A stretch of DNA of 64,000 bases from positions 186,001 to 250,000 of the forward strand of contig JADCEN010000013.1 in the NCBI GenBank assembly GCA_020250175.1, written 5' to 3'. Origin of the DNA: Rhodobacter sp. (GTDB lineage: Bacteria > Pseudomonadota > Alphaproteobacteria > Rhodobacterales > Rhodobacteraceae). Below are positions 55,907 through 62,916 of the stretch, piece after piece. Position 1 is the stretch's first letter; every line of letters begins with the position of its first letter. A model generated the notes under the pieces. The model worked only from the letters and a program-made list of their open reading frames with translations, did not search any database and had not been told where the DNA came from. A program made the translations under genes and the position numbers.

Positions 55907-58366
55907 ATGATCCTTGCCTTCCGCTGGCTTCTGCGGCTGTTCACCGGCCTTGTGATGTTGGGCATTCTGGCCCTGGTGATCGGCTACCAGTTCCTGTCGC
56001 GCTCGCTGCCTGATTACAACGAGGATTTCGTCCTGCCCGGCGTCTCGGCCCCGGTCGAGATCGTGCGCAACAACGCCAATGTGCCCCATATCTTCGGCAG
56101 CACCGATGAAGACGTCTTTTTCGCCCTGGGATTTGCCCATGCGCAGGACCGTCTGTGGCAGATGACCCAGCTGCGCCGCACCGCACAGGGCCGCCTGTCC
56201 GAGATTTTCGGCCAGCGCACCGCGCGCATTGACGAAATCCTGCGCCGCTACGACCTTTACGGGCTGGCGGTGCAATCGGTCGAAGCGCAGGACGCGCCGA
56301 CCAGACGCGCGCTTGAGGCGTATTCAGACGGCGTCAACGCCTGGATCGGTCAGGTCATCAGCGGCGCGCGCGGAAGGGGGGCACCCGAGTTCTTTCTGTT
56401 CGAGCCGGAAATCGCCGTCTGGCAACCGGCGGATTCAATCGCGATCCTCAAGCTGATGGCCTTGCGGCTGTCCACCCATCTGACCTCTGAAGTGCTGCGG
56501 GCCCGCGCCTCGCTGCTGCTTCCCGATGCCCGCCTGCGCGACCTTTTGCCCGACGATCCCGGCCCGGCCATTGCCGCCCTGCCCGACTATGCCGATCTTG
56601 TTCCGGGGGTCCTGCCCGGTGCGCATCCGGTGCGGCTGGCCGATACGCCGCTGTCCCCCTTTCCGCAAGGCGGCATGGGGGGTGCATCAAATGCCTGGGC
56701 TGCGGCCCCGGACCGCTCGGCGGCGGGCGGCACCCTGCTGGCGAATGATCCGCATCTTGATTTCACCGCCCCCAGCCTGTGGTACCTGGCGCGCCTGCAA
56801 CTGGCATCGGGGAGCGTGATTGGCGCCACGATTCCGGGGGTTCCCGCCGTGCTTCTGGGGCGGTCCGACGCGGTGGGATGGGGGCTGACCTCGTCTTATC
56901 TTGATGATCTCGATGTGCATATCGAACAGATCAACCCCGAAAATCCAGAACAGTACCGCACCCCGGACGGCTGGACAGAGTTTGAAACCCGCCGGTCGAT
57001 CCTGTCCATCAGGGATGCCCCGCCCGTCACCCTGACCCTGCGCTGGACCCGGAACGGTCCCGTTCTGCCGGGATCCCACTTCGACCTTGCGGCCATTACC
57101 CCGCCGGGCCATGTCGCATCAGTCTCGTGGACGGCGCTGTCGGCGGCGGATACCACGATGACTGCGGCCATCCGCATGATGAAGGCGCAGTCGGTGGCAG
57201 ACGGGCTGGCGGCGGGCCAACTTTTCGTGGCCCCCTCGCAGAACCTGATGCTGGCGGACAGGGACGGTATCGCCCTGAAGATCATCGGGACGATGCCGCG
57301 CCGTGATCCCCGGAACCAAAGCCGGGGCCGGATGCCGACGCAGGGCTGGCTGCCGGAAAACCGCTGGCAGGGCTTTTTCCCCTATGCCGACAACCCGCGC
57401 TTCCTGAACCCGGCCACCGGCATTCTTGGCAACACCAACAACAAGACCGTGGATCGCCCGTTTCCGGGCCATGTCAGCTTTGACTGGGGCGATACCCAGC
57501 GCATCGCCCGCTGGCTGCGCCTGATGCAATCGCGCGAGGTGCATACCCGCGACAGCTTCATCGAGGCGCAGCTTGATACCGTGTCGAACGCCGCGCGCAC
57601 CCTGCTGCCGCTGGTCGGGGCCGATCTGTGGTTCACCACCGAGGCTGCCCCGGCCGGCACGCCCGAGCGGCGGCGGGCGCAGGCGCTGGAGATGCTGGCG
57701 GAATGGAACGGCGAGATGAACGAACATCTGCCCGAGCCGCTGATCTATTCGGCCTGGCTGCGCGCGCTGCAGGACCGGCTGATCCGCGACGAAATCGGGC
57801 CCATGGCCGATGACTTTACCCATCCTGACCCCGTCTTCATCGAACGGGTCTACCGCAATACCGAAAATGCCGGGGTGTGGTGCGACATCCTGCAATCCTC
57901 GCCGGTGGAAACCTGCACCGACCTGTCGCGGATGGCGCTGGATGACGCGCTTCAGGGCCTGGTGGAACGCTATGGCCCCAATCTGGAAAGCTGGCGCTGG
58001 GGCGATGCACATCAGGCGCATCAGGATCATCCGGTGCTGGGCCAGGTGCCGGTGCTGCGCCATCTGGTGAACATCCGCCAGTCCACCAGCGGCGATGACG
58101 ACACGCTGATGCGCGGGCGCACCAGCGGCAAGGACCCCGATCCCTTCACCAGCGTCCAGGGCGCAGGCTATCGGGGGGTCTATGACTTTGCCGATCCCGA
58201 CAGTTCCGTCTTTGTCATCTCCACCGGGCAATCCGGCCATCCGCTGTCGCGGCACTATGATGATCTGGGCGAGTTGTGGCGGCGCGGCGAATACACGCCG
58301 ATGTCGCTGGACCCCGATCTTGCCCGTGCCGCTGCCGTGGGGATCACCACGCTGACCCCGCAATGA
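55907..58366 (+). CDS. Penicillin acylase family protein (Ntn hydrolase)
   Basis: Self-processing N-terminal-nucleophile amidohydrolase of 819 residues. An N-terminal hydrophobic segment ('FRWLLRLFTGLVMLGILALVIGYQFL') anchors or exports it. The alpha chain has 'VPHIFGSTDEDVFFALGFAHAQDRLWQMTQLRR'. The precursor cleavage region is 'GGMGGASNAWAAAPDRSAAGG', with the likely catalytic Ser before Asn-Ala-Trp, followed by 'LANDPHLDFTAPSLWY'. Members act on penicillins, acyl-homoserine lactones or other amides; the substrate is not assigned. It overlaps the following GNAT gene by 4 bases. Confidence 0.92.
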   Translation: MILAFRWLLRLFTGLVMLGILALVIGYQFLSRSLPDYNEDFVLPGVSAPVEIVRNNANVPHIFGSTDEDVFFALGFAHAQDRLWQMTQLRRTAQGRLSEIFGQRTARIDEILRRYDLYGLAVQSVEAQDAPTRRALEAYSDGVNAWIGQVISGARGRGAPEFFLFEPEIAVWQPADSIAILKLMALRLSTHLTSEVLRARASLLLPDARLRDLLPDDPGPAIAALPDYADLVPGVLPGAHPVRLADTPLSPFPQGGMGGASNAWAAAPDRSAAGGTLLANDPHLDFTAPSLWYLARLQLASGSVIGATIPGVPAVLLGRSDAVGWGLTSSYLDDLDVHIEQINPENPEQYRTPDGWTEFETRRSILSIRDAPPVTLTLRWTRNGPVLPGSHFDLAAITPPGHVASVSWTALSAADTTMTAAIRMMKAQSVADGLAAGQLFVAPSQNLMLADRDGIALKIIGTMPRRDPRNQSRGRMPTQGWLPENRWQGFFPYADNPRFLNPATGILGNTNNKTVDRPFPGHVSFDWGDTQRIARWLRLMQSREVHTRDSFIEAQLDTVSNAARTLLPLVGADLWFTTEAAPAGTPERRRAQALEMLAEWNGEMNEHLPEPLIYSAWLRALQDRLIRDEIGPMADDFTHPDPVFIERVYRNTENAGVWCDILQSSPVETCTDLSRMALDDALQGLVERYGPNLESWRWGDAHQAHQDHPVLGQVPVLRHLVNIRQSTSGDDDTLMRGRTSGKDPDPFTSVQGAGYRGVYDFADPDSSVFVISTGQSGHPLSRHYDDLGELWRRGEYTPMSLDPDLARAAAVGITTLTPQ

Positions 58367-58887
58367 GGCTGGTCACGCCACGCCTTCTGCTGCGCCGCGC
58401 CTGCGCGCGGGATCTGGACGGGCTGCACGCCGTCATGTCGCATCCGGCGGCCATGCGCTATTGGTCCACCCCGGAACATGAAAGCCGCGACCAGACAGGC
58501 GACTTCCTGCAGACCATGATCGCCGAACATTGCGATGATTTCATCGTCGAACATGACGGGCGGGTGATCGGCAAGGCGGGGGCATGGCAAAGCCTTGAAC
58601 TCGGCTACATCCTGCATCCCGACCACTGGGGCAAGGGCCTGGCGCGTGAGGCGATGGCCGTGCTGATCCCGCATCTGTTCGCCGCCCATGACGCGGCCGC
58701 GATCACGGCGGAAACCGATCCGCGCAACGCGGCCTCCATCGCCCTGCTGACCCGGTTCGGCTTTCGCGAAACCCACCGGGCCGAGCGGACCCTGCTGTGG
58801 CGCGATGAATGGTGCGACAGCGTCTTTTTTGCGCTTGACCGTGTCGGCTGGCCCCCGGCGGTCACGCCGCAGGCCGGATCACGCTGA
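58363..58887 (+). CDS. GNAT-family N-acetyltransferase (RimJ/RimL type)
   Basis: A 174-residue acetyltransferase: 'RLVTPRLLLRRACARDLDGLHAVMSHPAAMRYW' at the N-terminus, then acetyl-CoA-binding 'LGYILHPDHWGKGLAREAMAVLIPHLF' and 'DPRNAASIALLTRFGFRETHRAERT'. The ATG overlaps the acylase stop (ATGA), so the two are translationally coupled. Its last eight codons run over the decayed phoR piece on the other strand (phoR-type stop at 58862-58864), so the C-terminal tail may have been altered by that rearrangement. Confidence 0.88.
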   Translation: MRLVTPRLLLRRACARDLDGLHAVMSHPAAMRYWSTPEHESRDQTGDFLQTMIAEHCDDFIVEHDGRVIGKAGAWQSLELGYILHPDHWGKGLAREAMAVLIPHLFAAHDAAAITAETDPRNAASIALLTRFGFRETHRAERTLLWRDEWCDSVFFALDRVGWPPAVTPQAGSR

Positions 58888-59200
58888 GGGTTCTGCCGCT
58901 TCCCGCTTCGCGCGCGATCCGGAACCGCCCCCGGTGCCGGTTCCCGATATGCGTCACGATGGCCAGTCCCGGCCCCGCCCCCCTGCTCGCGCGCGCAGTG
59001 GCTGCAGGCGCGGCAGAACCGCCCGGTAGGGCGCGGCAGATGGATCGGATCGACCCCCTCGCCCTCATCCGTCACGATGATCCTGACGGTCAGCCCGCGC
59101 AGCGAAAGGCCCCGCGCCGCGCGGGTCACCCTGATGGTCAGCGTCACCCACTGCCCCCTGACCAGCATCGCCACAGCCGTCCGCAAGGCCCCCGACATCG
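58862..59200 (-). pseudogene. Decayed phoR 3'-end duplicate
   Basis: Minus-strand translation gives 'VTLTIRVTRAARGLSLRG' and 'VTDEGEGVDPIHLPRPTGRF', then 'REQGG', a frameshift near 58965, and 'GLAIVTHIGNRHRGRF' ending 'SVIRPAA' and a stop. Each block aligns with the C-terminal HATPase of intact PhoR at 61823-62863 ('VTIRVSREARDLSLRG', 'VSDQGEGIDPIHLPRLTERF', 'REQGG', 'GLAIVKHIVNRHRGRF', 'SVILPAV'). Roughly the last 110 codons are represented. The two copies are diverged but clearly homologous, in the same orientation, about 2.96 kb apart. Confidence 0.8.
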
Positions 59201-59718
59201 CCCCCGCGTGCCGGACATCGTGCGGATGCGCGGGGCCTGTTTCGGCGTTGGGACCATCCCCCCCCGCCGCCGGGTTCAACACCTGCGTCGACCCTGCGGC
59301 GGCACGAAGCATCTCCCTCCCCGGCCCGCCGCTGATCGTGATGCCCCCCGACGTCACCCCCAAGGCCCTGACCCCCTACGCCGGGGTGGAGGAGATTCGG
59401 AGCTTACGCACCCCCGTCGGCCAGCCCGTCGCCTCCGGGACCGATGTCTTCGAAGGCTTCGACAGTGCCAGATACGGCAGAGATGGCACCCCCCTGCACG
59501 ATCCCAGCGTGATCGCCTGCCTGTTGAAGCATTCCCTCTTTCAGGGCCGCCCCATCAACGTTAAGATCGAGACCACGAGCGAGGTGACTTCCGGCATGAC
59601 CATGGCCGACAGCTGGCGCGAGACGGGGTGCGCGCCAAACACGATGGTCACGGGGGGAGTGGACCGGGATGGGTTCTACCGGTTGTTGAGCGAGCGGTTG
59701 GGGGGATGTGACAGTTAA
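59200..59718 (+). pseudogene. Nucleoside hydrolase remnant (frameshifted C-terminal part)
   Basis: One frame gives 'DIVRMRGACFGVG' (59214-), resembling the 'IVLMGGAFFGVGNITP' block of IunH/Rih nucleoside hydrolases. After a frameshift near 59255 the next frame gives 'PPAAGFNTCVDPAAAR', 'MPPDVTPKALTP', 'DGTPLHDPSVIACLLKHSLFQGRPINVKIET' and 'GMTMADSWRETG' to 'VDRDGFYRLLSERLGG', ending at TAA 59716-59718. The Asp-rich N-terminus and active-site half are missing, so it is inactive. It abuts the decayed phoR piece with no gap. Confidence 0.7.
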
Positions 59719-59811
59719 TCCCATGCAAACCTGTTCGACGGACAATTCAGTTGACCAAATCTCCAGAACAAATGAGGATGTCCACGTTGTGTCGAACTTG
59801 AGGAAAACTGA

Positions 59812-60339
59812 TTGATTACTATTCAGCACACCCAAGAAAGCCTTAACAGAGCCTTCATTAGCGCTGTTGCGGGATGTGCTGGGGTTAATTGGTGCGCAAA
59901 TCGAGAGTTTGACTATGGATTGGATGGAACATTCCGACCTGTTGCAATTCGAGGTTCGCGCAGAGTTGAAACTGGATTTCCCCTTGATTTCCAACTTAAG
60001 TGTACAAAAAACTGGAACTTCGAAGATGAATTCGTTGCCTACAGCCTTGAAACAAAGACCTTTAATGATTTTGTGAGACGCGATCCGGAAGGGATTGGTG
60101 CAGTACTAATACTGCTTTGCATTCCAGCAGAACAGAACCAGTGGGCCGTATTCTCAGAAGAAAGCATGATTCTTAGAAATTGCTGCTACTTCTTCAAGCC
60201 AGAAGGGGAACCAGTGGAAAACGAGCACTCCAGAAAGAAGATTTTGATTCCTCGAGCCAATGTTCTAAATGTGAATAGCCTGACGGCACTATTGCAGGCG
60301 GAACGAGATCGAAAGCTTTATGGGGGCGAAGTTGACTGA
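59812..60339 (+). CDS. DUF4365-like predicted nuclease-fold protein
   Basis: A 175-residue protein, apparently started at TTG 59812 behind AGGAAAA. The layout matches the DUF4365 family as I know it: helix 'SLNRAFISAVAGCAGVNW', then 'REFDYGLDGTFRP', 'VETGFPLDFQLKCT', 'VAYSLETKTFNDFV' and 'LILLCIPAEQNQWAVFSEE'. Asp34/Asp38 together with Gln61-x-Lys63 look like the acidic and QxK elements of a PD-(D/E)xK-type nuclease core. Codon use is AT-rich, unlike neighbours. It overlaps the next gene by 20 bases. Nuclease activity and a defence role are inference. Confidence 0.7.
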   Translation: MITIQHTQESLNRAFISAVAGCAGVNWCANREFDYGLDGTFRPVAIRGSRRVETGFPLDFQLKCTKNWNFEDEFVAYSLETKTFNDFVRRDPEGIGAVLILLCIPAEQNQWAVFSEESMILRNCCYFFKPEGEPVENEHSRKKILIPRANVLNVNSLTALLQAERDRKLYGGEVD

Positions 60340-61456
60340 AGAAATCACACCGCGCCTCGGACTATCAGCTTCTCTTCTTGAGCGATTCCTGAAGATGAAG
60401 GGTTGGAACGCTCGCAGTCTGACTAGCAAACGTCGCTATCTTTCGATCCCAGACGAACAAGCATCTCAACCAATAGAAATTGTCTTGTCCCAAGGAGGTG
60501 AGGCAGAAGCGCGCGACGTAAGTTTTGCTTTGACCACAATTGCTGAGTTCTATGGGGTGGAGCCAATTGAAATTGCCGCTGATATTAGAGGTCTCGCGGC
60601 TGATATTATAAGAAGTCGTATACCAGATGAGTATGTGCGTCACGACTCAATTGAGTTGCGCTTAGCGTCTGAGTATATTGATAAGTTTAAGAACTTGCTG
60701 GCGGCATCAGCATCCACTGAGATCAGTGGCGACCGTCACTTCTTAAGGCTTCGCAAGGAAGGGATTGATTTTTCGGAACGGTGCCGGTTTGGTCACACGT
60801 TTCGGGGTAGCTTTGGATTCCAAGTTGAGGCTCCCGTCGGCCTGAACGATCAGCCCGCACTTGTTGATGCAGTGGAAGAGACACCACTTGGCCGAAGGGT
60901 GGTTGAACGAATCTCGAGAGGCTTCTCATCGCTTGCGCAAGCAGAACGCCAAGGTAGCGTTTCCCCAATTGTGGATGACAGTTTGGGCTTTAGTTCCAAT
61001 ATGTGCGATTTAGTTATCGAGATGATTAGTGGAATTGGAATTTCTCGGCTTGAGATAGAAATGAAGTTCTCACCAGAGTGGAAAGTTGATATGTCCGTCA
61101 TGGGACAGCGCTTTCTCGTGAGAAGGTCGCAGGTTGACATCTTGGAAGAAGCATCCCGCTCCCTGCGCGTGGTAGAGGGGCCTAGGGAAGTTATGATTGT
61201 TGGAAGAATTAAGAGATTGGAGACCACCGGAAATCCAGCTGATCTTTTTGAAGACCGATCCCGTAGAGAAATTGAAATGATTTGGGTGTCCGAGGAAGAA
61301 AAGGCCGTTTCGGTAAAGCTTGCACTGAACCCTGAAGATTACCTGCGCGCGCTAGAGGCCCACAAGAATGGTAAATCTGTCGCAGCTTTTGGAACACTGA
61401 GCAGGCAGGGAAGGAGCTGGAAGCTAGCCGATATCAAGAGTTTTTCAGACGTATAG
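60320..61456 (+). CDS. Protein of unknown function, partner of the DUF4365-like protein
   Basis: A 378-residue soluble protein I cannot assign to a family. It has no signal peptide, membrane segment, P-loop or obvious catalytic motif. Distinct blocks are 'RSRIPDEYVRHDSIEL' (about residues 98-113), 'RFGHTFRGSFGFQVEAPVG' (about 156-174), 'SSNMCDLVIEMI' and a C-terminal 'NPEDYLRALEAHKNGKSVAAFGTLSRQGRSWKL', which reads like a small beta-barrel. It overlaps the upstream gene by 20 bases, implying coupled translation and a joint function. AT-rich codon use marks it as acquired. Confidence 0.75.
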   Translation: MGAKLTEEITPRLGLSASLLERFLKMKGWNARSLTSKRRYLSIPDEQASQPIEIVLSQGGEAEARDVSFALTTIAEFYGVEPIEIAADIRGLAADIIRSRIPDEYVRHDSIELRLASEYIDKFKNLLAASASTEISGDRHFLRLRKEGIDFSERCRFGHTFRGSFGFQVEAPVGLNDQPALVDAVEETPLGRRVVERISRGFSSLAQAERQGSVSPIVDDSLGFSSNMCDLVIEMISGIGISRLEIEMKFSPEWKVDMSVMGQRFLVRRSQVDILEEASRSLRVVEGPREVMIVGRIKRLETTGNPADLFEDRSRREIEMIWVSEEEKAVSVKLALNPEDYLRALEAHKNGKSVAAFGTLSRQGRSWKLADIKSFSDV

Positions 61457-61477
61457 CCAGCCATAGGCTGCATGATC

Positions 61478-61640
61478 TCACGCACCACCACTCACCACCC
61501 CCACCGGCAACCACAACGTCCGCCCAACCGCCGGGACCTCCAGCCACTCCGCCTGCACCAGATAGATCGCCTTCGCCACCGCGTCCTTCGCCTGCACCAG
61601 CGCCGCCGCGATGCCGGGGTCTTGTCGGCCAGCTTCACAG
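61478..61640 (-). pseudogene. GC-rich coding fragment, unidentified
   Basis: On the minus strand, 'DPGIAAALVQAKDAVAKAIYLVQAEWLEVP' and 'AVGRTLWLPVGVVSGGA' followed by a stop read like the C-terminal end of a protein in normal high-GC codon use. The frame upstream dissolves into low-quality sequence. I do not recognise the parent gene. The rest of the 61457-61822 gap shows no other feature. Confidence 0.25.
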
Positions 61641-61822
61641 TCGCAGAATTCAAAGAGACAAGCGTGCGTGCTTACACACACCGCCCCCCAATCTGCCCGC
61701 CCAAATGATGCGTGCAAGCACGCAGCCTGCGTCCCCCAACCAAATCCTAACGCGCAGTTAAAGCGCAACGCCATCCCCTTGATAACAAACAACCCGAATC
61801 CCACCCCGCCATAGGCACCCCC

Positions 61823-62863
61823 TCAAACCGCAGGCAGGATCACGCTGAAGGTGCTGCCCTCGCCCAGGGTGCTTTCCACCAGAAAGCGCCCCCGGTGCCG
61901 GTTCACGATATGCTTCACGATGGCGAGGCCAAGCCCGGTGCCGCCCTGTTCGCGGGACCGGTGGCTGTCCACCCGGTAGAAGCGCTCGGTCAGGCGCGGC
62001 AGGTGGATCGGATCAATCCCCTCGCCCTGATCACTCACGTCAATCCGCACCGCAGGGCCGCGCAGCGACAGGTCGCGCGCCTCGCGGCTGACCCGGATCG
62101 TCACCGCGCGGCCCGGCCCGCCATATTTCACCGCATTCTCGATCAGGTTGTGGAACACCTGGGTCATCTGGTCGGCATCCGCCGCGATGATCACCGGGCC
62201 GGTCTCGCCGGTGATGGTGAGGCTGACCGCGGCCCCATCGGTCATCTGGCGCAGCGCGGCGGCGGTCTGCGTGATCAGGGCGACGATGTCGATCCGCGTG
62301 GTCGGGCGCACCCGTTCCTCCGCCTCGACCCGGCTCAGCGACAGCAGATCGCGCACCAGGCGGTTCATCCGCTCGGCCTCGCGTTCCATGATGTTTAGGA
62401 ACCGCTCCCGCGCCGCAGGGTCATCGCGGGCCGCCCCTTTCAGCGTTTCGATGAAGCCCAGCAGCGCTGTCAGCGGCGTGCGCAGCTCGTGGCTGACATT
62501 GGCCACGAAATCGCGGCGCATCTGCCCGGCCTGCTCCAATTCGGTGATATCTTCGAAGGCGGCCAGAATTCCGCCCCGGCCGTCGCCCGTCACCGGGGTG
62601 ACGGTGACGCGAAACGTCTGCTCGCGCGCCGGACCGGTGACCACCAGCCGCACGGTCCCGGCCTGGCGAAAGCGCAGCGTTGTCTCGATCGCGTCAAGCA
62701 GCGCCGGCTGGCGCATTGCCATGATGTAGTGCCGCCCGATCAGCCCGTCGCCCAGCAGCGCCGCCGCCGCGCCGCTGATCCCGGCAATCCGCTCATCCGG
62801 CCCGATCAGCACCACCGGGATCGGCACAGCGGCCAGAAGGGACCGCGTCAGTTCAGACTCCAT
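61823..62863 (-). CDS. phoR: PhoR-type sensor histidine kinase
   Basis: Histidine kinase of 346 residues. An N-terminal PAS domain ('LLAAVPIPVVLIGPDERIAGISGAAAALLG') precedes the DHp domain with phosphoacceptor His about residue 125 ('FVANVSHELRTPLTALLGFIETLKGAARDD'). The HATPase has 'NLIENAVKYGG', 'VSDQGEGIDPIHLPRLTERFYRV' and 'GGTGLGLAIVKHIVNRHRG'. The sequence pattern is that of PhoR; no N-terminal membrane helices are evident, as in many alphaproteobacterial PhoRs. The expected downstream pst-phoU-phoB genes are not in the window: the acquired segment lies there instead. Confidence 0.82.
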   Translation of the reverse strand: MESELTRSLLAAVPIPVVLIGPDERIAGISGAAAALLGDGLIGRHYIMAMRQPALLDAIETTLRFRQAGTVRLVVTGPAREQTFRVTVTPVTGDGRGGILAAFEDITELEQAGQMRRDFVANVSHELRTPLTALLGFIETLKGAARDDPAARERFLNIMEREAERMNRLVRDLLSLSRVEAEERVRPTTRIDIVALITQTAAALRQMTDGAAVSLTITGETGPVIIAADADQMTQVFHNLIENAVKYGGPGRAVTIRVSREARDLSLRGPAVRIDVSDQGEGIDPIHLPRLTERFYRVDSHRSREQGGTGLGLAIVKHIVNRHRGRFLVESTLGEGSTFSVILPAV

Positions 62864-62916
62864 TCCATCCCCCGATCCCGGCTGCCCGCCCTGACCCGCC
62901 GCGCGGTCCGGCGGGC

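Larger units (their letters stand above)
58862..61822. other. Probable acquired segment flanked by phoR 3'-end copies
   Basis: Between two same-orientation copies of the phoR 3' end lie pseudogene fragments and, from about 59720 to 61460, visibly AT-rich sequence unlike the GC-rich, GC3-biased genes around it. No integrase, transposase or terminal inverted repeats were recognised. Direct homology at the ends means the segment could be lost or gained by homologous recombination. Confidence 0.6.

Noticed and set aside
59720-59811. Possible promoter (TTGACC about 59753) ahead of the AT-rich cassette
   Set aside because: No acceptable -10 element at proper spacing, so not reported as a feature.
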